Notes: generated by a model from the letters alone, not told the origin. DNA of 64,000 nt from Nibribacter koreensis (GCF_039541795.1 NZ_BAABGX010000002.1:682001-746000), one strand, 5' to 3'. Numbered from the stretch's first letter, positions 27,128-35,704 are shown. Program-made: numbers and translations.

Positions 27128-27829
27128 TTAGTTGTTCACAATGACTTCGGCACCCAGGGCATTGGTGTTGCCTGCTGGCGGAACCAGGAAGCCTTTGGCG
27201 AAGATAGTGTAGATTTTACCGCCTTGTAAGGTAACATTGGCCGTTACAGCATTCACGTCTGTGCCCACGGGTTGTACCAAAAGCGTGTAAGCTCCAGCGT
27301 TGACCGGCGTGAAGGCGGTAGAACCTTTAAACGCGATGTTAGAGAACAGATTGGCATTGGTACTCTGCACGACCACGTCTACGTTAGGCGCGTCTGGCGC
27401 CAGGTGAATGAAGCGTACGTGGGCTCTTCCGGCGGCAGGCGCTGTCAGGTTATCCTCTACCACCACGGCAGTGATGTTGTTGACTGGGCCGGCGGCGAAG
27501 ACAGAATAATTCATGTTTGCGGCCAAGGTAAGGTTAGCGTCAATTACGGCACTGGCCACTCCAGAGCCCGAAGGCGTCACTTTCACATTTCTGGAGCCAG
27601 GTGTTACTTGCAAATAACCGGTGTTTCTAGGATAGGCAAGCGCTGTGTTGTTGACTTTGGCACCATCTACATATAAATCAACCGTTGGGGCGTTGGGCGA
27701 TGCGTGCACCACCATTACGTTGGCTTTCTGCTCTACTGTCGGCATGTCTTCGTCGTCGTCGTCGCAGGCGCTGGTGAGGACCATGGTAGGCAGCACGGCC
27801 AACAAGGTTAGTTTCATCCACTTTTTCAT
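27128..27829 (-). CDS. DUF4397 domain surface lipoprotein
   Basis: About 233 aa. Lipoprotein signal MKKWMKLTLLAVLPTMVLTS followed by lipid Cys and DDDDED; an acidic run right after Cys is the type of export signal that takes Bacteroidota lipoproteins to the cell surface. The body has two beta-rich DUF4397 repeats (VMVVHASPNAPTVDLYVDGA; RFIHLAPDAPNVDVVVQS). Function of DUF4397 is unknown. An in-frame ATG 12 nt upstream (27841) is an alternative start. Confidence 0.88.
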   Translation of the reverse strand: MKKWMKLTLLAVLPTMVLTSACDDDDEDMPTVEQKANVMVVHASPNAPTVDLYVDGAKVNNTALAYPRNTGYLQVTPGSRNVKVTPSGSGVASAVIDANLTLAANMNYSVFAAGPVNNITAVVVEDNLTAPAAGRAHVRFIHLAPDAPNVDVVVQSTNANLFSNIAFKGSTAFTPVNAGAYTLLVQPVGTDVNAVTANVTLQGGKIYTIFAKGFLVPPAGNTNALGAEVIVNN

Positions 27830-27954
27830 AGGTCTTGTCATTAAAGTTAAAAATCTGGACTTACCCTTCTATAACTACCTAGCTCAGAGTTTGTTTAATA
27901 AATCCTTACAAAACATTCAACACTTTTAACAGGCTGGTGGCTGATTCAATTCTG

Positions 27955-27962
27955 TATCTTTG
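27955..27962 (+). promoter_or_regulatory. -7 promoter box of the methyltransferase gene
   Basis: TATCTTTG, 24 nt before the ATG at 27987. No good -33 TTTG at the expected distance. Confidence 0.4.
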
Positions 27963-27986
27963 TTTTTCTATCTCATCCGTCTTAGT

Positions 27987-29171
27987 ATGCGCGTTTTTTC
28001 CCCTGAGGAACAGGAATTCATCCACCAGCATTGGCAACAGGACCCAGCCCAGCTCATGTTGCAGGCCAAACGGTTCCCGCATCTGCCCATGCCAGAGCTG
28101 GTGGGACAGATAAAAGCCCGCCAGAAGGCCATGCAAAAACTGCCTACCTGGGCCAACCATGCAGAAGTGCTGTTTCCGGTGATGCTTTCTTTAGAGCAGA
28201 GTTCCTCAGAACTGACGGCGGCTTATAAAAGCCAACTGGTACAGGGAGACACTTTGGCAGACGTGACCGGCGGCCTTGGCGTAGACAGCTTTTACTTTGC
28301 CAAACAGTTTGCCCATGTCACGCACGTGGAACAAACCTCGGAATTACAGGAGATTGCCCAGCACAATTTTAAATTGCTAGGCGCAACCAACATTACCAGC
28401 CTCAACACCACCACCGAAGCATATCTGCACTCCCTTGCCTCTCCCTTAGATGTTATCTACCTAGATCCCGCCCGCCGCGGACAGAGCCAGGAACGCGTGC
28501 ATTTACTCCAAGACTGCGAGCCAGACATTCTAAACCTGCTACCCTTGCTTCTGCAAAAAGCCAAAAATGTTTTATTAAAAACGGCTCCCATGCTGGACAT
28601 TGACCTGGCCTTGCAGGAATTGACGGGCGTACAGCACATCTGGATAGTGGCCGTGCAAAACGAGGTCAAAGAAGTCTTGTACCTCATCACTTCGGCTAAA
28701 AACGAGGAGCCTCAGCTTACAGCCGTAAATCTGAAGCCCGGCCAAGCACCTCTGGAGATTACCTTCACCAAACACCAAGAGGAACAAGCCACTGCCGTAT
28801 ATGCCACTAAACCCCTGCGCTATCTGTATGAGCCCAACACGGCATTACTCAAAGGCGGCGCGTTTAAATGGCTGTCCCAACAATACCACGTAGAGAAACT
28901 GCACCGCAACAGCCACCTGTACACCTCCACAGAACTGGTACCAGATTTCCCCGGAAGAGCTTTTGTAATCATAGCCCAGCCCAAAGCCAACGCCAAGGAA
29001 CTCTACAAACTGCTACCTGACAAGAAAGCCAACATCACCGTCCGGAACCATCCATTGACCGTGGCCCAGCTCCGGGAGAAAATAAAACTGAAAGAAGGCG
29101 GCGACCATTACCTGTTTGCCACCACAGACATACAGAACAAGCCAATTCTCCTGCTCTGCAAAAAGGCATAG
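27987..29171 (+). CDS. PG_1098-like class I SAM-dependent methyltransferase with THUMP-like domain
   Basis: 394 aa. A helical N-terminal region (MRVFSPEEQEFIHQHWQQD), a Rossmann SAM domain with LADVTGGLGVDSFYFAKQF (motif I, near residue 95) and the motif IYLDPARRGQ near 155, then a C-terminal THUMP-like part with KHQEEQATAVYATKPLRYLY. This domain order matches the Bacteroidota PG_1098 family of presumed RNA methyltransferases. Substrate not known. ATG 27987 preferred over an upstream TTG (27960). Followed by a 38-bp repeat 12 nt after the stop. Confidence 0.85.
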   Translation: MRVFSPEEQEFIHQHWQQDPAQLMLQAKRFPHLPMPELVGQIKARQKAMQKLPTWANHAEVLFPVMLSLEQSSSELTAAYKSQLVQGDTLADVTGGLGVDSFYFAKQFAHVTHVEQTSELQEIAQHNFKLLGATNITSLNTTTEAYLHSLASPLDVIYLDPARRGQSQERVHLLQDCEPDILNLLPLLLQKAKNVLLKTAPMLDIDLALQELTGVQHIWIVAVQNEVKEVLYLITSAKNEEPQLTAVNLKPGQAPLEITFTKHQEEQATAVYATKPLRYLYEPNTALLKGGAFKWLSQQYHVEKLHRNSHLYTSTELVPDFPGRAFVIIAQPKANAKELYKLLPDKKANITVRNHPLTVAQLREKIKLKEGGDHYLFATTDIQNKPILLLCKKA

Positions 29172-29182
29172 AGCATAGTCTC

Positions 29183-29220
29183 CGTTTTTGGCCTGTTTTC
29201 TGGAAATAGAGCCGAAAACG
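29183..29220 (+). repeat. 38-bp palindromic repeat
   Basis: CGTTTTTGGCCTGTTTTCTG then GAAATAGAGCCGAAAACG; 11 nt after the methyltransferase stop. Confidence 0.9.
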
Positions 29221-29509
29221 AAAAAAGCAACGGTTGCTTGTAAACCGCTTATAAAAAGCACCCATCGCCCAAACGATTACACCTGAGGCAAGCTTTGAGA
29301 TTGCCGTCCCACGTGCCAGCAGATAAAACAGACCGTGCGCCAGCACGCATGCCTCTGTAGCGACATGGACTAATATTGCCTGCATCCAGCAAATCAACCA
29401 TCAAGCCACAGCAGAATCGGAACCGAAACCAGTCCTGACTCTGAGCGCCTCTGTTGTTTCGTTGCCGAAGGCAGGGCTCTTGAGCCCAGAGTACAACAGC
29501 AGTGCGAAG

Positions 29510-29690
29510 GGCCAGGACGAGGCCCCGCGGCCGTGAGCGCTTAGCAGAAGAGATGCAACAAGGCTGTGAGTGCGGACTGGAAGAAAGAATTTGCGAAGTG
29601 GATAGCCAAATGCGTGCACATAGAGTAGAAAGTAGGACTGAGAAGCTAGTGGAGGTTGTTGGTGAGAACACCAACAACGGATCGGTTGAG
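29510..29690 (-). repeat. Dispersed module, copy 1 (similar to 56318-56520)
   Basis: Read on the minus strand, the order is CGTTGTTGGTGTTCTCACCA (ending near 29656), a diverged stretch with TTCTTTCTTCCAGT, then AAGCGCTCACGGCCGCGGGG followed by CCTCGTC. The same blocks occur in the same order on the plus strand at 56318-56520. The between-block sequence is only weakly alike by eye, so the limits are approximate. Confidence 0.65.
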
Positions 29691-29720
29691 GCGGACAGGA
29701 AAGAAGCATAACAGCCATAC

Positions 29721-29751
29721 GTGCGGACACAAGCGGACGCTTGCGCCATGG
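29721..29751 (+). repeat. Single arm of the 35-bp inverted-repeat family
   Basis: CGTGCGGACACAAGCGGACG and CTTGCGCCATG, nearly identical to the arms of the large hairpin at 49081-49160. Present here without its partner arm. Confidence 0.8.
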
Positions 29752-29780
29752 AACCTATCTAACTGTGGAATTGGGTCACG

Positions 29781-29827
29781 AGAGTCTTTAGACTCTAACC
29801 ACTGCATGTCACGAGTCTGAAGACTCG
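29781..29827. repeat. Two short GAGTCT hairpins
   Basis: AGAGTCTTTAGACTCT (29781-29796) and CGAGTCTGAAGACTCG (29812-29827), each preceded by TCACG/GTCACG. A related GAGTCGCGAGTCTTGAGTC string occurs at 37973-37991. Confidence 0.6.
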
Positions 29828-29865
29828 CGACAGAAATTTATCTTACAACAATAAGCAATTGCCAA

Positions 29866-30477
29866 TCAATACTTAGGCTTCGCCTTACTCACCCATTTAC
29901 TCCCCTTCACGCTAAACCGCCACGGCAGCAGCGCATCTGCCCCCGCGTAGGCCACTCCTACCCTTGGGCCGGCAATAATTTCCTCATCTGAAAAAGAATC
30001 GCCTCGGTCTTCTAACCAAATCTCGTTTCCAAATAAAGACACACCATTGTGCACCGTAGAAATGCCCATGGCCTGCGTGACCAATCCGGGTCCGGCGGTC
30101 AGTCTGGGTTCTATTTTGGTGAGCCCGCGGCGTAATTGCATTTCGGGTAAGCCTTCTGTTGGTTCAATGGCTCTGATGAGGACGGCGTCGGCTGTCCCTG
30201 CCGTGTTGGTGACAATATTAAACAAAGAATAAATGCCGTAGATGAGGTACACATACGAGATGCCGCCGGTCTCATACATGATCTGGGTGCGCTTGGTGCG
30301 TCTCCCCAAATGGGCGTGGCAGGCCGCATCATTCTCGCCAGAATACGCCTCCGTCTCTACAATCATCCCGCCCGTCAAAACCCCGTCAAACGAAGAATAG
30401 AAGTGCTTGCCCAGCAACTCACGGGCAATGGTCACTGAGTCTGGACGGGTGTAAAACGAGGGTGGTAGTTTGGACAT
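29866..30477 (-). CDS. DNA-3-methyladenine glycosylase (AAG/MPG family)
   Basis: 203 aa base-excision repair enzyme removing alkylated purines. Family features: ARELLGKHFYSSFDGVLTGG, IVETEAYSGENDAACHAHLG with the catalytic Glu near residue 43, YVYLIYGIYSLFNIVTNT and LTAGPGLVTQAMGIS. Normal length for bacterial AAG. Monocistronic; followed downstream by the repeat-rich 29.2-29.8 kb gap. Confidence 0.93.
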   Translation of the reverse strand: MSKLPPSFYTRPDSVTIARELLGKHFYSSFDGVLTGGMIVETEAYSGENDAACHAHLGRRTKRTQIMYETGGISYVYLIYGIYSLFNIVTNTAGTADAVLIRAIEPTEGLPEMQLRRGLTKIEPRLTAGPGLVTQAMGISTVHNGVSLFGNEIWLEDRGDSFSDEEIIAGPRVGVAYAGADALLPWRFSVKGSKWVSKAKPKY

Positions 30478-30492
30478 GGCGGTGGGTAGAAA

Positions 30493-30530
30493 CGTTTTCG
30501 GGCTACTTTACAGAAAGTAGCCCGAAAACG
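30493..30530. repeat. 38-bp palindromic repeat with compensatory changes
   Basis: CGTTTTCGGGCTACTTTACA then GAAAGTAGCCCGAAAACG. Both arms differ from the consensus (GGCCTG to GGGCTAC-type) but still pair with each other, evidence that pairing is maintained. Between the glycosylase start and the DUF4919 stop. Confidence 0.92.
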
Positions 30531-30557
30531 GAAATTCAAAAATATGGTTAGCGCTGA

Positions 30558-31220
30558 TTATCTCTTGGCGGCCAGTGCCTTCTCAATATTGAAGTATACC
30601 TGTGTCAGGTTCAACTTGTTAGGCACTTTTAACTTCACCAGGTCATACTTATTGGCGACTAGCTGTGGAGCTCCATCTTGCCGAAGTTGTGCTGCTGCGT
30701 TCAAAAACATGTATTCGTCCCGGGGGGTAACCAACACCACCGCCGTTTCTGGAGAGCGCCCATTGCCGCTAGCCTTGATGGCGCCTAGCAGACCATCAAA
30801 CTTGGCAAGCCATTTCTTGCTCTCGGCGGCTCTTCTGAGCTCACCGGTAGCCATGTGCATAAGGTAAATCACGCTCAGGTTAAAGGGGTCTTTCTGCAAG
30901 AGTTTGGTGCCAGTAGTTAAAATCACGGGCCAGTTCTCATACAACACTAGTTGACCCAATTCGTCCTCCTTGTCATTGATGGCCCACGGCTTGTAGCCCG
31001 GTTGCTTGGGGTAGCCATAGTACAAATGCGAGTACTCTTCAACGGTGAGTGTAGCGTCATTGGCCATGTAGCGCTTGAGCAGAGTAGGGTAGTAGAACTT
31101 AGACTTAGGCGAAGCAATGGCCGCGTTGATCTTAGTGAAATCTACCTTGGAGATGGTCTGTGCCTGAGCGGTAAAGACCAGGCACGCAGAAAGGGCAAAA
31201 AGGGTGAAAAAGCGTTTCAT
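30558..31220 (-). CDS. DUF4919 domain secreted protein
   Basis: 220 aa. Signal peptide MKRFFTLFALSACLVFTAQA with cleavage after AQA. The mature part (YYPTLLKRYMANDATLTVEE, YGYPKQPGYKPW, then helical) matches DUF4919, a Bacteroidota periplasmic family of unknown role built from TPR-like helices. The ATG at 31220 gives the signal peptide directly; the frame is open 12 codons further upstream. Confidence 0.85.
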   Translation of the reverse strand: MKRFFTLFALSACLVFTAQAQTISKVDFTKINAAIASPKSKFYYPTLLKRYMANDATLTVEEYSHLYYGYPKQPGYKPWAINDKEDELGQLVLYENWPVILTTGTKLLQKDPFNLSVIYLMHMATGELRRAAESKKWLAKFDGLLGAIKASGNGRSPETAVVLVTPRDEYMFLNAAAQLRQDGAPQLVANKYDLVKLKVPNKLNLTQVYFNIEKALAAKR

Positions 31221-31317
31221 AAATGGGATTGAGTGGAATCTGCAGACAGAACGCAAATACAGTGCTAAAAACTAAAACAGCAGAAAAAAAGTTGCAGGTC
31301 TTAATAGGCTATAACAC

Positions 31318-31355
31318 CGATTTTGGCTTTGTTTCTGGAAATCAGGCCAAAAACA
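31318..31355 (+). repeat. 38-bp palindromic repeat (diverged)
   Basis: CGATTTTGGCTTTGTTTCTG then GAAATCAGGCCAAAAACA. Between two divergent genes, so here it cannot serve as a simple 3'-end element. Confidence 0.85.
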
Positions 31356-31423
31356 GGGATTGGTTTCTTCTACCACTTCACAAGTAAGGATAATTCTTTT
31401 ACTTTTAAGTAATCCCTACCTGT

Positions 31424-31885
31424 ATGAGAAATCTACTTCTGCTCTTTATAAGCCTTTGCACCCTCTCTGTGGCCAACGCCCAAAAAGTGGTTTCTTCTTT
31501 TAAAGAAGCCGAAGGCACGGCCTATTCCATGCAGTCTTTGGATGCCCGCTACAAAAGCGCCATTCATGAGGATAGCACGCAAGCGGTTTTCACAGGTCAA
31601 GCCCAACAACAGCACATAACCGCCTACCGACAATTGTTACAGAATCTGGGCAGATACCTGGTTCAGAATAAGTTTTCCTGGGACAAACCCACCCGTTGTT
31701 TCAACCGGTTCTATTTTAACCAAGACGGCTCCATTGACTACTATTTGTTCAACTTCCAGGACGTGGATGCTCAAAAGCTAGCCGAGTTCCAGCGGCTCAT
31801 GACCCAGTTCATCCAGAGCAACAAAATTGCCATGCAGGCACCGGTCAAGTTTAGCCAGTGCAGCCCGGTGGTGTATAAGGATTAG
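31424..31885 (+). CDS. Hypothetical secreted protein
   Basis: 153 aa. Signal peptide MRNLLLLFISLCTLSVANAQ, mature domain of mixed alpha/beta character (NRFYFNQDGSIDYYLFNFQD) resembling small Bacteroidota periplasmic proteins. No motif recognised. A membrane protein gene starts 4 nt after its stop, suggesting an operon. Confidence 0.75.
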   Translation: MRNLLLLFISLCTLSVANAQKVVSSFKEAEGTAYSMQSLDARYKSAIHEDSTQAVFTGQAQQQHITAYRQLLQNLGRYLVQNKFSWDKPTRCFNRFYFNQDGSIDYYLFNFQDVDAQKLAEFQRLMTQFIQSNKIAMQAPVKFSQCSPVVYKD

Positions 31886-31889
31886 TGCA

Positions 31890-32210
31890 ATGAAAGCCTT
31901 GAGAGTAATAAACGTACTTCTGGTAACAACATCTGCGCTTTTTGTCTTTCTTACCTCGGCGTTCTTGTTCTTAGGAAGTAGAGAGGCATATGAACTGATG
32001 GTTGAGAATCTATTATACTACTTCTCAGGTCGGTTTTTATCCTTCGCCTATGTTGGCCTTGTACTTACCTTGATTATAGGAGTGGTAAATCTTTTGGTAG
32101 CACTTGTCTTGCGCCAAGAGAAAAAATCAGCCCTACAGGTTGCTTTAAAGTCCTTAGCTCTATTCACCTGCTGCGCCTTGGTGGGAACCATTATTTTCTT
32201 TTCTAAATAA
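31890..32210 (+). CDS. Small membrane protein
   Basis: 106 aa with three predicted membrane helices (about residues 5-27, 45-68, 82-103) and a Lys-rich loop RQEKKSA. No family recognised. It begins 4 nt after the preceding secreted-protein gene. The frame is open upstream inside that gene, but the ATG at 31890 follows the stop closely. Confidence 0.72.
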   Translation: MKALRVINVLLVTTSALFVFLTSAFLFLGSREAYELMVENLLYYFSGRFLSFAYVGLVLTLIIGVVNLLVALVLRQEKKSALQVALKSLALFTCCALVGTIIFFSK

Positions 32211-32215
32211 GAAAC

Positions 32216-32253
32216 CGTTTTTGGCCTGTTTCCTAGAAAACGAGCCAAAACTG
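32216..32253 (+). repeat. 38-bp palindromic repeat
   Basis: CGTTTTTGGCCTGTTTCCTA then GAAAACGAGCCAAAACTG; 5 nt after the membrane protein stop. Confidence 0.88.
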
Positions 32254-32304
32254 ACATTGGCCAGATTTTTCTCTGCTCACATAGTGCAATTCTTAAACTT
32301 CCCG

Positions 32305-32312
32305 TACCTTTG
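32305..32312 (+). promoter_or_regulatory. -7 promoter box of the riboswitch-btuB unit
   Basis: TACCTTTG directly upstream of the cobalamin riboswitch, placing the start site within a few bases of the aptamer 5' end. Confidence 0.55.
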
Positions 32313-32319
32313 CCTCAGA

Positions 32320-32490
32320 TTTTGGTGACAGACTCGGCCGCCCGCCGATGACGTCTTAAAAGGGAATCAGGTGTAAAACCTGAGCTGTTCCCGCAACTGT
32401 TATCTTCTAACACAAGCTGTCCACCGCATGCCACTGTCTGTTGACCAGATGGGAAGGCCGGCCAGCCGAAGAGAGCCAGGAGACCTGCCA
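32320..32490 (+). promoter_or_regulatory. Cobalamin riboswitch
   Basis: Conserved aptamer blocks occur in order: GGTGACAG near 32324, AAAAGGGAATCAGGTGTAAA, CCTGAGCTGTTCCCGCAACT (32380-32399), GCCACTGTC, ATGGGAAGGC and the B12 box AGCCAGGAGACCTGCC (32474-32489). It lies in the 5' leader of a BtuB-like receptor gene that starts 124 nt further on, so it should lower receptor expression when B12 is plentiful. The expression platform was not resolved. Confidence 0.93.
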
Positions 32491-32613
32491 ACATCCACAA
32501 TTCACCTGGAGGCTTTCGGGAAAAAAAGCAGCAAGGATGGTGGCCCCGCGTGGGCTGGCGTTTTCGTTTATTTCCTTTTCTGGCAAGTCTCCTCTGCATT
32601 TTGTAGCTGAGGC

Positions 32614-34548
32614 ATGGTACGTCCGTTTTTTACGTGTTTGGTTTGTTCCCTGGGGCTTATGGTCATGATACCATTAGCTAGTCATGCGCAGGCGCCTATG
32701 CCTGACTCAGTGCTGGTAAATCCCATTGAGATTACCGGTGCCAAGTACACCCGCTTCGCCGCCGGCACCAAACTAGAGGCGGTAGATACCCTTCTACTAC
32801 AACGCCAACCCGGCCTTACCTTGGCAGACGTCCTGCAACAGCGCAGTGGCTTGTACCTGAAAAGCTACGGCAACGGCATGACCGCTACGGTAGCCTTTAG
32901 AGGCACTACTGCCAGCCATACCGCCGTGTTATGGAACGGGTTCAATATCGCCTTACCCACGTTAGGTTTATCTGATTTCGCCTTGCTGCCACCAGCTGCC
33001 CACAGCCTGATTACCCTGCAACACGGACCTAGCGGGGCATTGCACGGCTCTGGGGCTATTGGCGGTGCGGTGCTATTGGAAAACCCAGCAGATTTTTCGC
33101 CTAATCAAATGGTGCGGGTGCAACAGCAGGAGGGTAGTTTTGGCCATCATCGCACGGCTGTGAGTGGGAATTATGGAAATGGGCGGTTGGCCTTGACGTC
33201 TTCCTTTACCAGAACCAGCGCAGACAATAATTTTAAATACAGAGACCTCACGCAATTTGGTCAACCGTGGCAGGAACAGCAAAATGCGGCTTTTAATCAG
33301 AATAGCTTCGCGCAGGAAGTACATCTTAAGCTCAGCCCCACGCAACATCTCTCGGTAAGGGGCTGGTGGGTGAAAACGCACCGGCAGGTCCAGCCGCCCA
33401 TGGGCGGTGCCAATAACAATGCCCAGCAAGACGATGAAAACCTAAGGCTGATGACGGAGTGGCAGGGCCAGATTGCCAGAGGCACCACCACCGTCAAAGC
33501 CGCCTACTTCAAAGACCGCTTGGATTACAGTGAAAACGGCCATCCCTCTCTTTCTACCGTCAATACGTGGCAAGGCCAACTAGAGCATGAGCGCACGCTG
33601 TTGCCCAACCTCCTCTTGCAAGTAGGGACAGAAGGACAATTATTCAAAGCCGAAGTAAGTGGCTACGGAGATGGTCAAAAAGAAAACCGCTATTCTGCCT
33701 ACGCCTGGATGCGCTATGATCCACTAGAGAAACTGCAGATTAGCCTGAACGTGCGACAGGCCTGGGTAGACGGGTTTAATCCGCCGGTGACGCCCACGCT
33801 GGGCGCTAATTTCATCTTGTCAGAAAAAGAGGCCGGCACGCTCACGCTCAAAGGCAACGTTTCCAGAAGTTACCGCGTGCCCACGCTCAATGACCGCTAC
33901 TGGCGGCCGGGCGGCAATCCAGACCTAAGCCCAGAAAGCGGTTGGGGCTATGAGGCAGGCTTGGCGCATGCCTTTCAGCAAAACCAACTTACAAGCCAGA
34001 CAGAAGTAACCGTGTACAGACTAAAGGTGCAGGATTGGATCCAGTGGCAACCGTCTGTGACGGGCGGATACTCAGAGCCCGTGAACCTGCAGACGGTACG
34101 CGGCCACGGACTGGAACTGGACACCAAATGGAAGTATGCCTCTGCCCGCCATCTAATCCTTTCTGGCGGCGCGGCCTACGGCTATACCATCTCAGAACAA
34201 GTCCTGCCTAATGCGCACGCAGAACTCCAAGACCGGCAGTTGTTTTATGTGCCCAAGCACAAAGTGGCAGGCTACGCCGAAGCCAGAGTCAAGGGCTGGT
34301 GGTTGGCCCTGGACGGAACCTTTACCAGCCTGCGCTACACAGACCAGGACAATGACAACTGGCTGGACCCTTACGCTCTGGCCAACGTCTCTGCAGGAAA
34401 AACCATCCGCTGGTCTGCATTTGAGGCGCAGCTCATGGCACAGGTGCAGAACCTGGCCAACACTACGTACCAGGCCATGGCCTACCGGGCCATGCCGCCG
34501 CGGCACTATAGAATCTCACTGGCCTTGCAATGGGCCAAACGTCCTTAA
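32614..34548 (+). CDS. btuB: TonB-dependent cobalamin receptor (BtuB-like)
   Basis: 644-aa outer-membrane barrel with a signal peptide ending SHAQA. The plug domain spans roughly residues 40-160 (LTLADVLQQRSGLYLKSYGN, VAFRGTTASHTAVLWNGFNI, GPSGALHGSGAIGGAVLLEN) and the barrel the rest, with SRSYRVPTLNDRYWRPGGNP typical of BtuB/FepA receptors. Control by a cobalamin riboswitch and the downstream BtuG-like gene together point to B12 or corrinoid uptake. No carboxypeptidase-regulatory domain, unlike the SusC-type receptor at 57 kb. Confidence 0.9.
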   Translation: MVRPFFTCLVCSLGLMVMIPLASHAQAPMPDSVLVNPIEITGAKYTRFAAGTKLEAVDTLLLQRQPGLTLADVLQQRSGLYLKSYGNGMTATVAFRGTTASHTAVLWNGFNIALPTLGLSDFALLPPAAHSLITLQHGPSGALHGSGAIGGAVLLENPADFSPNQMVRVQQQEGSFGHHRTAVSGNYGNGRLALTSSFTRTSADNNFKYRDLTQFGQPWQEQQNAAFNQNSFAQEVHLKLSPTQHLSVRGWWVKTHRQVQPPMGGANNNAQQDDENLRLMTEWQGQIARGTTTVKAAYFKDRLDYSENGHPSLSTVNTWQGQLEHERTLLPNLLLQVGTEGQLFKAEVSGYGDGQKENRYSAYAWMRYDPLEKLQISLNVRQAWVDGFNPPVTPTLGANFILSEKEAGTLTLKGNVSRSYRVPTLNDRYWRPGGNPDLSPESGWGYEAGLAHAFQQNQLTSQTEVTVYRLKVQDWIQWQPSVTGGYSEPVNLQTVRGHGLELDTKWKYASARHLILSGGAAYGYTISEQVLPNAHAELQDRQLFYVPKHKVAGYAEARVKGWWLALDGTFTSLRYTDQDNDNWLDPYALANVSAGKTIRWSAFEAQLMAQVQNLANTTYQAMAYRAMPPRHYRISLALQWAKRP

Positions 34549-34576
34549 ACATTTCCATTCATCACACATCCATACT

Positions 34577-35611
34577 ATGAATCTTATCTCCTTTAGAAAG
34601 CCCTTCTTGTTTGCAGCTCTGGCCAGCGCCCTGGTATTCACCTCATCTTGTGAGAATGACAAAGAAGAAGCGTCGCCGTTTAGTGACGGTGTCTTTGTCA
34701 CCAATGAAGGCCAGTTTAACAGTGTAAACGCAGAGGTGAGCTTTATCTCTAGAGACGGCAAGACCGTCATTCCAGCCTTATTCAACCAAGTTAACAACCG
34801 TCCGCTGGGTGATGCGGCGCAGTCCATGACCTTTATTGGGGACAAGGCTTACATTGTGGTGAACAACAGCCAAAAGATTGAAGTGGTAGACGGTCGCACG
34901 TTTTCTTCTACCGGCGTCATCAATGACTTGTCCATCCCTAGGTACATGGCCGCCCTCAACAACAATAAAGCGTACGTGACCGAGTATGTGGGCTATAGCT
35001 TTTTTGGCTACACCGGCACTGGCCGCGTTTCTGTACTCAACCTTGCCAACAACACCGTTACCAAAACCATTGACGTGGGTCTTCTGCCAGAGGGAGCCTT
35101 GCTGCACAACGGCAAACTCTACGTGGCCAACAGCGGCGGAAGCACCGTTTCTATCATCAATACCAGCACTGACGCGGTAGAGGCTACCCTAGAAGTAGGC
35201 AACGGCCCTGCCCACATGGTCTTAGACGCCAACAACAAAATATGGGTGATTAGAGGCACGTATGGAGAGCCGGGCGCCCTGGTCAAGATTGATCCTGCCA
35301 ACAACCACGCCATCACGTCTTACCAAATCCCAGGCTCAGGGCTGTTGACCATCAATGGCAGTAAGAACACGCTCTACTATTCTTCTGCCGGCAAAATCTA
35401 CAGCATGTCCGTCACGGCTACCGCTGCCCCTACTACGCCTTTGATCAGTCGCAACCCGTACGGCTTGGGCCTTGACCCAGAAAGCAACAAGCTGTATTTA
35501 GGCGTGGGCGGCTATACCACCAACGGCTGGGTGGTGCGCTATGAAACCACCGGGGCCAGGATTGACTCGTTCCAGGTAAGAGTACTGCCCAACGGCTTCA
35601 CGTTTAGATAG
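34577..35611 (+). CDS. BtuG-like beta-propeller surface lipoprotein
   Basis: 344 aa. Lipoprotein signal MNLISFRKPFLFAALASALV with lipid Cys in FTSSC followed by ENDKEEAS, an acidic surface-export type. The body is a YncE/DUF5074-like seven-bladed propeller with repeats such as IEVVDGRTFSSTGVINDLSI, VSVLNLANNTVTKTIDVGLL and VSIINTSTDAVEATLEVGNG. It starts 28 nt after the receptor gene. In Bacteroides the homologous pair BtuB-BtuG captures B12 at the surface; the same role is inferred here. The frame is open far upstream, inside btuB, but ATG 34577 gives the signal. Confidence 0.85.
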   Translation: MNLISFRKPFLFAALASALVFTSSCENDKEEASPFSDGVFVTNEGQFNSVNAEVSFISRDGKTVIPALFNQVNNRPLGDAAQSMTFIGDKAYIVVNNSQKIEVVDGRTFSSTGVINDLSIPRYMAALNNNKAYVTEYVGYSFFGYTGTGRVSVLNLANNTVTKTIDVGLLPEGALLHNGKLYVANSGGSTVSIINTSTDAVEATLEVGNGPAHMVLDANNKIWVIRGTYGEPGALVKIDPANNHAITSYQIPGSGLLTINGSKNTLYYSSAGKIYSMSVTATAAPTTPLISRNPYGLGLDPESNKLYLGVGGYTTNGWVVRYETTGARIDSFQVRVLPNGFTFR

Positions 35612-35612
35612 T

Positions 35613-35650
35613 CGTTTTTAGGCTATTTTTCGCAAAACAGGTCAAAAACG
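35613..35650. repeat. 38-bp palindromic repeat next to a terminator
   Basis: CGTTTTTAGGCTATTTTTCG then CAAAACAGGTCAAAAACG, 1 nt after the propeller gene stop. On the minus strand its end is the T-tract of the hairpin at 35649-35685. Confidence 0.9.
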
Positions 35651-35685
35651 AAGCAGCCTGCCTCAAAATGGGGCAGGCTGCTTCG
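35649..35685. terminator. Convergent intrinsic terminator
   Basis: CGAAGCAGCCTGCC/GGCAGGCTGCTTCG, 14-bp stem. Plus strand is followed by TTTCC; minus strand by TTTTTGACC from the 38-bp repeat. Separates the B12 operon from the convergent lipoprotein gene. Confidence 0.88.
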
Positions 35686-35704
35686 TTTCCTATGGAAAGG
35701 TGTG

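Larger units (their letters stand above)
29172..29865. other. 694-nt gap of repeat-derived, non-coding DNA
   Basis: No convincing gene. Holds a 38-bp palindrome (29183-29220), a region with similarity to 56.3-56.5 kb on the other strand (29510-29690), one arm of the 35-bp inverted-repeat family (29721-29751) and two short GAGTC-type hairpins (29781-29827). Open frames here are short, overlap each other on both strands and have the composition of repeat DNA. Confidence 0.75.

Noticed and set aside
29249..29749. 166-codon minus-strand ORF in the repeat-rich gap
   Set aside because: It reads through dispersed module copy 1 and a repeat arm; the 'SAKRSRPRG' peptide it shares with a frame at 56.5 kb comes from the shared DNA module, with no third-position signature of coding.
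34211..34576. Long N-terminal extension of the BtuG-like gene inside btuB
   Set aside because: Overlaps btuB in another frame; ATG 34577 gives a proper lipoprotein signal.
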